Below, one piece after another: positions 54,640 to 62,434 of a stretch of 64,000 bases of DNA (position 1 is the first letter of the stretch; each line of letters starts with the position of its first letter). The notes below the pieces were generated by a model. The model was given only the letters and a program-made list of their open reading frames with translations, did not search any database and had not been told where the DNA came from. Made by a program: the position numbers and the translations under genes. The stretch spans positions 124,001 to 188,000 of the forward strand of contig NZ_JAAALB010000010.1 of assembly GCF_009905545.1 (NCBI RefSeq), given 5' to 3'. This DNA comes from Cellulophaga sp. BC115SP (GTDB lineage: Bacteria > Bacteroidota > Bacteroidia > Cytophagales > Spirosomataceae).

Positions 54640-55890
54640 TTATTCTACAAACTTTATTTCAACTCTTCGATTCACGGCTCGTTCACTTTCACTTCCTACC
54701 TTCACCAATGGCTTGGTACCTCCATATCCTTTTGTGTTGATTCTTGTAGAACTTACTCCGTATTTTACCAAGTAATCTCTACAAGTATTTACACGCTCAA
54801 TGGATAGTTTGAAATTATCATCCGCATCTCCAGATATGTCAGTGTGTCCTTCTAATAAGATTTTTAGCTGTTTATTTTTCAAAAGAATCATCACCAATTC
54901 ATCCAATTCTTGATATGAGGTAGTTTGTAACTCTGAGAGTCCCAACTTAAATAAGATTTTTTCTAGTCTTATACTTTCCTTTTTAGTGGCTGCTTCAAGG
55001 ATTTCTTTCTCCCTTTTTTCATTAATGATAATCCTAGGCTTTTTATTTTCCTTGGCGTCACAGCCTGCAATATCTGTTACAATCCCAAATCTGATTGTAT
55101 CTACCTTTACTACTTTGGGTCTATACTCACCATCCTTGAATACCGTAATTCCATCTCTCATGACAAACATTGAGGTATTTTGCTGCTTATCATTGGTAAA
55201 CTCATACCAGTCATTTACAGTAATTGCATTGAAAAAGCCTTCCATCGTTTTTGTTTCATACAAATACGGGCTTTCATTCGCCACTACCTTGTAGCTAATG
55301 TTTTTCTTATTTTCTTTGATAAGGATTTCAGATTTTTCATTCACATAAAAATTACATCCTTCTGCACAGGTTATCTTATTCCCTCCATCTATTTTCTCTT
55401 TTGAACTCCAAATCACTTCCACATCATTCAATCTTAAATCTATTCTGACCAAATATTTCATGGTAGTCGTGGCAAAATAGATGCGTCCAAGCCCGTCTGT
55501 TCCTCCCGAAATCCATCCTCCATCATTGTGTGAGGGTAATTTCCATTTTGTGTATTTACCTGTTTTAGAGGAAGGACTAAATTCATACACTGGTAAGGAC
55601 ACATTTTTGTCGGCTTCCACTGCCAGAATTTTATTGTTAAATGTTTTAGCGATAGCATTACAACGAAAGGGTAGGAGGGCTGTCATTTCTACTCGATCTT
55701 GATTTTGGTCTTGCGTACCCAAAGACAAAATCACGCCAGGAAGCGTAACTGCATAAATAATCTTATCACAGTTATTAGGTAATGGTGTGCCTATTACTTG
55801 CTCATCTCTCCTGAGATTATCTTTCTGTGCTTCAGAAACACATACCTGAGTAAATAGCAATAAAATGACTAGCGATAGATGGCGTTTCAT
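54640..55890 (-). CDS. OmpA-family protein with beta-propeller-like N-terminal domain
   Basis: This is a 416-residue protein. The start is set at MKRHLSLVILLLFTQVCVSEAQ (55890), which gives a clean signal peptide; the longer frame adds 13 residues. The middle part (residues ~30-250) has repeated strand blocks such as 'GGWISGGTDGLGRIYFATTTMKYLVRIDL', suggesting a propeller-like fold. The C-terminal OmpA domain has LLEGHTDISGDADDNFKLS, 'YGVSSTRINTKGYGGTKPL' and NRRVEIKFVE, for peptidoglycan binding. It differs from the PD40/OmpA protein at 40316. Confidence 0.88.
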   Translation of the reverse strand: MKRHLSLVILLLFTQVCVSEAQKDNLRRDEQVIGTPLPNNCDKIIYAVTLPGVILSLGTQDQNQDRVEMTALLPFRCNAIAKTFNNKILAVEADKNVSLPVYEFSPSSKTGKYTKWKLPSHNDGGWISGGTDGLGRIYFATTTMKYLVRIDLRLNDVEVIWSSKEKIDGGNKITCAEGCNFYVNEKSEILIKENKKNISYKVVANESPYLYETKTMEGFFNAITVNDWYEFTNDKQQNTSMFVMRDGITVFKDGEYRPKVVKVDTIRFGIVTDIAGCDAKENKKPRIIINEKREKEILEAATKKESIRLEKILFKLGLSELQTTSYQELDELVMILLKNKQLKILLEGHTDISGDADDNFKLSIERVNTCRDYLVKYGVSSTRINTKGYGGTKPLVKVGSESERAVNRRVEIKFVE

Positions 55891-55950
55891 AAATTTTAAA
55901 ACTACTTTTTCTAAAAAACTAAGATACAAAGTATCGTTCTAATTGTTTGA

Positions 55951-55983
55951 TTTTCACTACGTCGAATTTATGTAGTATCTTTG
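55951..55983 (+). promoter_or_regulatory. Probable ybeY promoter
   Basis: TATCTTTG at 55976-55983 matches the -7 consensus, with TTTTC 20 bases upstream as a weak -33. Confidence 0.4.
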
Positions 55984-56080
55984 TAGGCTTTTGCATCAAA
56001 GCTCATACCAAACCGCTTTTACAAACAGCAAATCTTTTGCCTCTCAATTATTAAGATATCCAAGGTAAATATTTATCGAT

Positions 56081-56512
56081 ATGATTACATTCTTTAATGA
56101 GGACATCTCATTCAATTTGAAACATAAAGTAAAGACCAAATCGTGGTTGAAAAAAGTAGCTGAATTAGAGGGATTTAGGATGGGTAATCTCAACTATATC
56201 TTTTGCTCAGACAACTATCTTCACCAAATAAATGTTGAGTACTTAGACCACGACACCTTAACTGACATTATCACCTTCGATAATTCAGAAGAAGAGGAAA
56301 CCATCGAAGGGGACATCTTTGTAAGTGTGGAACGTGTTGAAGACAACGCCAAAGATTTGAACGTGCAGTTCGACGATGAGATACTTAGAGTACTGGCGCA
56401 TGGGCTTCTTCACCTTTGTGGTTATGATGACCATACTGATGAAGAAGAGGCAGAGATGAGAGTAATTGAATCAAAGTATATTCAACTTTTCCGAACAGAC
56501 TTTGCCAAATAA
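56081..56512 (+). CDS. ybeY: Endoribonuclease YbeY (rRNA maturation factor)
   Basis: This is a 143-residue protein with 'INVEYLDHDTLTDIITFDNS', 'EGDIFVSVERVEDNA' and the zinc motif LAHGLLHLCGYDDHTDEEE. The H-x3-H pair and the following GYD are conserved. The third ligand is offset (GYDDH instead of GYDH). YbeY takes part in 16S rRNA 3'-end maturation and ribosome quality control. In many Bacteroidota ybeY directly precedes mnmG. Here an HNH gene is inserted between them. Confidence 0.95.
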   Translation: MITFFNEDISFNLKHKVKTKSWLKKVAELEGFRMGNLNYIFCSDNYLHQINVEYLDHDTLTDIITFDNSEEEETIEGDIFVSVERVEDNAKDLNVQFDDEILRVLAHGLLHLCGYDDHTDEEEAEMRVIESKYIQLFRTDFAK

Positions 56513-56527
56513 GTAGTTTTGAAAAAA

Positions 56528-56543
56528 GTCTCCACGTGGAACA
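56528..56543. promoter_or_regulatory. parS-like site
   Basis: GTCTCCACGTGGAACA contains the perfect 10-base palindrome TCCACGTGGA and the complete right half GTGGAACA of the ParB-binding consensus TGTTCCACGTGGAACA (13/16 overall). It lies in the ybeY-HNH intergenic space about 5.4 kb from the DnaA-box cluster. Confidence 0.5.
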
Positions 56544-56567
56544 TTTGCAAAAAATCACAACTTTCAC

Positions 56568-57065
56568 ATGCACCTAAAAGAAACTCAAAAGCATATCAAA
56601 AAGAGATTATCAATTGGTTTAAGGCGATTTGTAAAAGGAGAATCAATAGATCTTAGCAACTACCAAAACAATGAAATATTGCGGTATATTATCCTAAGCA
56701 GAACTGATTTTAGAGAATATTTACAAAATCAGTTTATTGAAGGGATGAGTTGGGATAACTATTGTATAGATTGGGAAATCGATCATATAGTACCTACTAG
56801 TATGTTTAATATGCTTGATAAAGCTGAATTAAGCATGTGTTGGCATTTTTTAAACTTAATGCCGATGCTTAGTAAGGATAATGAGATAAAAGCAAATTCT
56901 ACATACTTTGCAAAAATTGAATTAGAAAAAAGGAGAAAATATTTACCAACCAATCCTATAATACAGTCATTGTACGATAAAATAATATCAGAAGATGATA
57001 TACATAGTAAATACCAATATGATTTAGATTTTTTAAAATTTTATAGTAAAATAAATTATATATAA
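56568..57065 (+). CDS. HNH-endonuclease-like protein, AT-rich, inserted between ybeY and mnmG
   Basis: This is a 165-residue protein. The nuclease core is readable as [13 protein letters not shown], then [20 protein letters not shown], giving the D-H...N...N pattern of HNH/beta-beta-alpha-metal nucleases. The N-terminal half is basic and helical ([20 protein letters not shown]), suited to DNA binding. Two sampled lines have roughly 27-30% G+C, clearly below mnmG, and codon use is extremely A/T-biased. The gene ends 1 base before mnmG. It resembles a free-standing homing- or phage-type HNH gene acquired recently. The target is unknown. Confidence 0.75.
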   Translation: MHLKETQKHIKKRLSIGLRRFVKGESIDLSNYQNNEILRYIILSRTDFREYLQNQFIEGMSWDNYCIDWEIDHIVPTSMFNMLDKAELSMCWHFLNLMPMLSKDNEIKANSTYFAKIELEKRRKYLPTNPIIQSLYDKIISEDDIHSKYQYDLDFLKFYSKINYI

Positions 57066-57066
57066 G

Positions 57067-58929
57067 ATGCACAGTAACTATGACATAATAGTAGTTGGAG
57101 CTGGACACGCAGGGTGCGAAGCTGCACACGCTGCCGCAACTATGGGTTCTAAAGTGCTACTAATTACCATGAATATGAATACGATTGCTCAAATGTCATG
57201 TAACCCAGCCATGGGTGGCGTGGCAAAAGGACAAATCGTAAGAGAGGTAGATGCACTTGGTGGTATGTCAGGAATTATTTCTGATAAAACCATGATTCAA
57301 TTTAGAATGTTGAATCGCTCAAAAGGTCCTGCTATGTGGTCGCCACGTTGCCAGTCAGACCGTATGCGATTCGCAGAAGAATGGAGATTAGCTCTTGAAA
57401 GAAACCTAAATATAGATTTTTGGCAAGAGATGGTTTCAGGATTAATAGTGGAAAATAACCAAGTAGTTGGTGTAAAGACACAACTTGGGATAGAATTCCG
57501 AGCAAAATCTGTCGTACTAACTAATGGAACATTCTTGAATGGATTAATTCATATTGGTGAAAAAAACTTTGGAGGTGGCAGAACAGCTGAAGGAAAAGCA
57601 ACAGGAATTACCGAGCAATTGGTGGAACTTGGTTTTGAAGCTGGTAGAATGAAAACAGGAACTCCTCCAAGAGTAGATGCGCGCAGTTTGGATTTTTCTA
57701 AAATGGAAGAACAAAAAGGAGACGAAAATCCTGCTAAATTTTCCTATTTAGACACAGAACCATTAAAAGAGCAAAGAAGCTGTTGGATTACCTATACTAA
57801 TCAAGAAGTTCATGATGTCTTAAAAACAGGTTTTGAAAAATCTCCTATGTTTGCTGGACGTATCAAAGGACTTGGTCCAAGATATTGCCCATCAGTAGAA
57901 GATAAGATTAACCGCTTTGCAGAAAAAGAACGTCATCAAATTTTTGTGGAACCAGAAGGTTGGAATACTGTGGAGGTTTATGTGAATGGTTTCTCAACTT
58001 CATTACCAGAAGACGTACAATATGCAGCCTTGAAAAAAATTCCAGGTTTTGAGAATGTAAGAATGTTCCGTCCAGGCTATGCGATTGAGTATGATTATTT
58101 CCCACCAACACAGCTAAAACAAACTTTAGAGACAAAATTGATTAGTAATTTATTCTTTGCTGGTCAAATCAATGGAACTACTGGTTATGAAGAAGCAGCG
58201 TGTCAAGGCTTGATGGCAGGTATCAATGCTCACCAAAAAGCACATGATAAAGAGGATTTTGTATTATCACGCTCAGAAGCATACATTGGTGTACTTATCG
58301 ATGACCTTATCAACAAAGGTACCGAAGAGCCGTACCGCATGTTTACGTCAAGAGCTGAATACAGAACTTTACTTCGTCAAGATAATGCAGATATTCGATT
58401 AACAGAAAGAGGATATAATATTGGATTAGCTTCAGATGAACGTTTACAAAAAGTTAAAGCAAAAAAAGAAACAACTGCTCAACTCGTAAATGAATTAAAA
58501 CATAAGAAAGTAAAACCAGCCGAGGTTAACGAAAAACTAGAAGCCATCGGAACAGCTCCGCTCAAAGAGGGTACTTCTTTGCTGAATCTCCTGAGACGTC
58601 CAAATGTAACGCTTGCAGAAATTAAAAACTTAAGTGAGGAGATTTCTGAATATTTAGATCAATATACAGAAGAGACATTGGAACAAGCTGAAATCAATAT
58701 CAAATACGAAAGCTATATTGAGAAGGAACAGCAAATGGTTGATAAAATGCAAAAACTAGAAGATTTGGCAATCCCATCAGATTTTGATTATGGCAGACTT
58801 TCAGCTATTTCGATTGAAGGTAGACAAAAGCTTAGTAAAATCAGACCAGCGACTATCGGACAAGCATCCAGAATTAGTGGTGTTTCTGCTTCAGATATTT
58901 CTGTACTCATGGTATTCATGGGAAGATAA
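57067..58929 (+). CDS. mnmG: tRNA uridine-5-carboxymethylaminomethyl modification enzyme MnmG (GidA)
   Basis: This is a 620-residue FAD protein with the dinucleotide motif [44 protein letters not shown], '[19 protein letters not shown]', '[20 protein letters not shown]', '[11 protein letters not shown]' and '[22 protein letters not shown]'. With MnmE it installs the cmnm5 group at U34 of several tRNAs. gidA is a classic neighbour of oriC in many bacteria, in line with the DnaA-box cluster 3 kb downstream. Confidence 0.99.
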   Translation: MHSNYDIIVVGAGHAGCEAAHAAATMGSKVLLITMNMNTIAQMSCNPAMGGVAKGQIVREVDALGGMSGIISDKTMIQFRMLNRSKGPAMWSPRCQSDRMRFAEEWRLALERNLNIDFWQEMVSGLIVENNQVVGVKTQLGIEFRAKSVVLTNGTFLNGLIHIGEKNFGGGRTAEGKATGITEQLVELGFEAGRMKTGTPPRVDARSLDFSKMEEQKGDENPAKFSYLDTEPLKEQRSCWITYTNQEVHDVLKTGFEKSPMFAGRIKGLGPRYCPSVEDKINRFAEKERHQIFVEPEGWNTVEVYVNGFSTSLPEDVQYAALKKIPGFENVRMFRPGYAIEYDYFPPTQLKQTLETKLISNLFFAGQINGTTGYEEAACQGLMAGINAHQKAHDKEDFVLSRSEAYIGVLIDDLINKGTEEPYRMFTSRAEYRTLLRQDNADIRLTERGYNIGLASDERLQKVKAKKETTAQLVNELKHKKVKPAEVNEKLEAIGTAPLKEGTSLLNLLRRPNVTLAEIKNLSEEISEYLDQYTEETLEQAEINIKYESYIEKEQQMVDKMQKLEDLAIPSDFDYGRLSAISIEGRQKLSKIRPATIGQASRISGVSASDISVLMVFMGR

Positions 58930-58987
58930 GTTGTAGATGCTAGCGAAACGCTTGTACTGATTGATATAATTTGAATAATACAATTAA

Positions 58988-59017
58988 CAAAAGCCACTGT
59001 TTCCACAGTGGCTTTTG
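58988..59017. terminator. mnmG terminator
   Basis: A 13-bp stem CAAAAGCCACTGT/ACAGTGGCTTTTG has a TTCC loop. A short T run is included in the stem's right arm. Confidence 0.85.
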
Positions 59018-59200
59018 TATTTAAAACAGATTTTGAACTAAGAATGTAAACGAAAATAAGAACCACTATCAGATTACATTCATTCATCTATAAAGGTGAA
59101 TGAATTATAGTTCTACACATTTTAGTGTCATCAATTATTCCACCCCAAAGTATAAATAGACTTTTAGTATATTTGTTGTATCAACATAATCCAGAATACG

Positions 59201-60091
59201 ATGCAAGAATTACTAGAGAAGTGTCCAGTTTGTCAGCATACCCAAACCCAAAAATATATTACCTGCGAGGACTTCACTGTAAGTCATGAAAAATTTGATA
59301 TTGTATCTTGTCAAAAATGCGGCTTCAAATTTACCAATCCAAGACCAACAGCCAACACTATCGGGAAATACTATCAGTCCGAAAACTACATTTCGCATAG
59401 CAACACCTCGAAAGGAATCATTTCAAAAATCTACCACCAAGTAAGAAAAATAACGCTTCAGCAAAAAGTAGATTTAATCAATAAACTCAACGGAGGAAAA
59501 CAAGGTAGCTTACTCGATATTGGTTGTGGAACAGGAATGTTTTTGAACGCTGCCAAAACAAATGGATGGAAAGTCTCAGGGGTAGAGCCAAGCGATGGCG
59601 CTCGAACAATGGCCGAAGAAATTAATCAGATTTCTATTCCTTCAGAAATTCTTGGTTCATATCAATACCAACAATTTGATATTATTACGATGTGGCACGT
59701 ACTTGAGCATGTTCACTTACTAAACGAAACGGTGGAGTTCCTAAAGGAAAAATCCACCCAAAAAGGAAAGGTAATTATTGCAGTTCCGAACCATGAATCT
59801 CAAGATGCTCAAATTTATCAAGAGCACTGGGCTGCCTACGATGTACCAAGACACTTGTATCATTTTTCGAGAAATAGCATTCAGCAACTTTTCGAAAATC
59901 ACGGATTCAGATTGAAAGAGCACTTACCCATGAAATTTGATTCTTTCTATGTAAGTATGCTCTCCACAAAATACCAACAAGGAAATACTAACTATGTGGA
60001 ATCGTTTTTAAGCGGACTCAAATCAAATAGGGTAGGAGCGAAGCAGAACAATAATTACTCAAGCATCATCTATATCTTCGAGAAAAAGTAG
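59201..60091 (+). CDS. Class I SAM-dependent methyltransferase with N-terminal zinc ribbon
   Basis: This is a 296-residue protein. The N-terminus has two Cys pairs (CPVC at ~9-12, CQKCGFKFTNPRP at ~36) forming a zinc ribbon as in Methyltransf_13/C-methyltransferase relatives. The SAM-binding motif I is LLDIGCGTGMFLNAAKTNGW, followed by 'VSGVEPSDGAR', 'FDIITMWHVLEHVHLLNETV' and 'ALYDVPRHLYHFSRNSIQQL'-like YDVPRHLYHFS. The substrate is unknown; relatives act on glycans or lipids. TATATTTG (59168-59175) is a -7 candidate. Confidence 0.9.
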   Translation: MQELLEKCPVCQHTQTQKYITCEDFTVSHEKFDIVSCQKCGFKFTNPRPTANTIGKYYQSENYISHSNTSKGIISKIYHQVRKITLQQKVDLINKLNGGKQGSLLDIGCGTGMFLNAAKTNGWKVSGVEPSDGARTMAEEINQISIPSEILGSYQYQQFDIITMWHVLEHVHLLNETVEFLKEKSTQKGKVIIAVPNHESQDAQIYQEHWAAYDVPRHLYHFSRNSIQQLFENHGFRLKEHLPMKFDSFYVSMLSTKYQQGNTNYVESFLSGLKSNRVGAKQNNNYSSIIYIFEKK

Positions 60092-60145
60092 TTTTCCACG
60101 ACATATTCTCTGATTTTCCCACAGATTTAATACTTATTAACATAT

Positions 60146-60279
60146 TTATCAACATCCCTCGGTGATTATATATTGCCGAGGGATTATTTTTGTTGATAAT
60201 TATAAGTACTAAATACCTTATAAATAAACAATTTCAATATAATAGCAAAAGTTATACACATACGATTCTATTATCAACA
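60146..60279. other. Group of near-match DnaA boxes upstream of the Ig-like gene
   Basis: TTATCAACA at 60146-60154, TGTTGATAA at 60191-60199, TTATACACA at 60252-60260 and TTATCAACA at 60271-60279 are each one mismatch from TTATCCACA, all within 134 bases. They form an outlying part of the DnaA-box-rich region. Confidence 0.45.
60154..60190 (+). terminator. Methyltransferase terminator
   Basis: A 9-bp stem ATCCCTCGG/CCGAGGGAT (60154-60162 with 60176-60184) is followed by a T-rich tail. Confidence 0.85.
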
Positions 60280-60298
60280 AAGTTTTCAACATATTCAC

Positions 60299-61948
60299 AT
60301 GAAAGTAATTAACATAGTCTTGATAACTTTTCTAGGATTTCTATTCATAGAGGCGTTATTTAGTTGTGCGCAGGTTGTAGCACCCACAGGAGGTAAAAAA
60401 GACACCCTCGCACCAAAATTAGTAATGAGTATCCCAGCTAATCAGTCCAAAAACTATAAAGGAAAAAGTATCGAGATTCAGTTTGATGAGTATATCAATG
60501 TGGATAACCTTCAACAACAGCTATTAATAACGCCAAGTACGGAGCCTTTTTTTACTACTAAAACAATGCCCAGAGGTGTTCGTATTACTTTTGAAGATGC
60601 CTTTCAGCCAAATACAACCTATAGTTTCAATTTTAGAGAGGCTATTAAGGACATAACTGAAAGAAACCCAGCCAAAAACGTAAGAATTGTATTTAGTACT
60701 GGCGGGGTGATTGACTCACTATCTATAGAAGGAAATGTCGAAGATATTATCGAGAATAAAGGGCTGTTAGACGCTACCGTCGGAGTGTACAGATATTCGG
60801 ATACACTAAAAATCAATAAGATGAAGCCTTACTATTTTACAAAAACAGATAGTACAGGAAATTTCAGAATTGAGAACGTAGCGGCAGGGAAGTACAGAAT
60901 TTATGCTATTACCGATGTTAACAGTAATCTTCTATATGATGAAACAAAGGAAAAAATTGGCTTTATAACTGATACACTGCAACTTAATAAAAGCGTCAGT
61001 GGACTAAAAATTAAGGTAGCCAAGGCAGATAACTCTCCCGTAAAGGTGAGTAAAACACGCACAACCACCAATTATTACTATGTGGAGTTGAACAAGGGTG
61101 TCAAAAAAGTCGATATCAAATTCGAAAATCCTCAAGATAGTATTCCTTATCAACTTGTGGAAAAGAATATGGTACGTGTGTATAACTTGAAGAAAGTAAG
61201 TCAAGATACTATCAAGATCGCTATGACCGTTGTGGATTCACTGGATAGGAAGTTTGATTTTAAGCAGAAAATTAAGTTCAAGGCAAAAGGTAAAAAAGAA
61301 GATTCATTTGTAGAGGAGTTCAGATATGAGGTAAGTCCACAGAATAATCAACAAGTTGATTTAAAAGAAGTTGGTTATACCATCAAATTCAGTAAACCAA
61401 TAGGAACCTTCGATTGGAAAAAAATTAAAATACTGAATGATACCCTCAAAAAGGTAGATATTCTTGAAAAGCATTTTTCATGGAATGTGGATAAAACAGA
61501 AGTATTGTTGAAAATCCCTGAAGCGCCAAAACCAAAGGAGTTTTTGTCCCTTGAGATTCCCGTAAATACATTTCAGTCGATAGAAGGTGATACCAACAAG
61601 ATTGTCAAGCAGCTTAATCCGCTCCGAGATCCAGAAAATTATGGTTTAATAGAAGGACAAATCAACAATCCACAAGGAAAACAGTGTATTGTACAAGTAT
61701 TAAACGATAAAAAAGAAGTTGTAAAAGAACTTATCCACACTAAAACGGGGAAATACACATTCGATTTCTTGACACCAGGGGTATATCGGGTACGATTAAT
61801 TGTGGATACAAACAAAAATGGACGCTGGGATGCCGCAATTGTGGATAAAAACACCCCCGCGGAAGAAATTTTGCACATCAAAGACAAGATTAAGCTCAAA
61901 CAGAACTTCGAACTATCAGGTTTTGACTTCAAAATTGAGGATAAATAG
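60299..61948 (+). CDS. Ig-like (Big_5) domain lipoprotein
   Basis: This is a 549-residue protein with a lipoprotein signal (LFIEALFSC, Cys ~23). It begins with the Big_5-type Ig-like domain (APTGGKKDTLAPKLVMSIPANQ, 'IEIQFDEYINVD', 'TTYSFNFREAIKDITERN'). A transthyretin-like/CarboxypepD-like segment follows ('GNFRIENVAAGKYRIYAITDVNSN'). A C-terminal repeat of the same kind ends it ('GVYRVRLIVDTNKNGRWD'). It is a conserved Bacteroidota envelope protein of unknown function. Three DnaA-box sequences, two perfect and one 8/9, lie within its last ~220 coding bases. Confidence 0.87.
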   Translation: MKVINIVLITFLGFLFIEALFSCAQVVAPTGGKKDTLAPKLVMSIPANQSKNYKGKSIEIQFDEYINVDNLQQQLLITPSTEPFFTTKTMPRGVRITFEDAFQPNTTYSFNFREAIKDITERNPAKNVRIVFSTGGVIDSLSIEGNVEDIIENKGLLDATVGVYRYSDTLKINKMKPYYFTKTDSTGNFRIENVAAGKYRIYAITDVNSNLLYDETKEKIGFITDTLQLNKSVSGLKIKVAKADNSPVKVSKTRTTTNYYYVELNKGVKKVDIKFENPQDSIPYQLVEKNMVRVYNLKKVSQDTIKIAMTVVDSLDRKFDFKQKIKFKAKGKKEDSFVEEFRYEVSPQNNQQVDLKEVGYTIKFSKPIGTFDWKKIKILNDTLKKVDILEKHFSWNVDKTEVLLKIPEAPKPKEFLSLEIPVNTFQSIEGDTNKIVKQLNPLRDPENYGLIEGQINNPQGKQCIVQVLNDKKEVVKELIHTKTGKYTFDFLTPGVYRVRLIVDTNKNGRWDAAIVDKNTPAEEILHIKDKIKLKQNFELSGFDFKIEDK

Positions 61949-62400
61949 GCTAATTGTGGATAAGTGCCATTTTTCGGTGTAAGACTGTATAAATCTTGTG
62001 GATAAACACCCCTATTTTGGGTACAAAAATTGTGGAAAGAATTGAAGCGTTTGTGGAAAGAAAATGAGCCCAAATATCGAAGTGTATAACTTGATAAGTT
62101 ATACCACAGAAAAACACCATTTATCCCCCAACAAACACACCGTTGAAAAAGTCCTATTTATCCACACAAGTAACCTGTGGATAAGTGCCATTTTTTGTTA
62201 ATTAGCTGATAAACAATATTTTAATTGTATATAAATTAAATATTAAGTGTGTATAAAATTAAAGTTATTCACATCACAACGTGAAAATATTTTTTCACAA
62301 AAGTATTCCACAAATCCACAGTATAATAAGCATAATAGATATTCTTTCTTTTTAAAAAATTAAAAAAATAAATACTATATATATTATGTTGTGTTGAAAA
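61731..62400. other. oriC: Candidate chromosomal replication origin (DnaA-box cluster plus AT-rich stretch)
   Basis: Perfect 9-mer DnaA boxes are at 61731 (+), 61840 (-), 61955 (-), 61997 (-), 62158 (+) and 62176 (-). One-mismatch boxes are at 61801 (-), 62250 (-) and 62267 (+), and weaker ones at 62031, 62052, 62121, 62298 and 62307. The boxes are followed by an extremely A/T-rich stretch (62200-62270 and 62330-62400) suited to duplex unwinding. Most of it lies in a 486-base intergenic region without ORFs (61949-62434). mnmG and a parS-like site are within 6 kb. Opposed boxes at 62158/62176 are 18 bases apart. Confidence 0.75.
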
Positions 62401-62434
62401 CTGAAATGAATGTCAAATCTTTAACGCCTAAAAT

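Noticed and set aside
61639-62073. 144-codon minus-strand frame across the end of the Ig-like gene and the DnaA-box region
   Set aside because: It overlaps a conserved gene, is composed of shadow codons and has no family resemblance.
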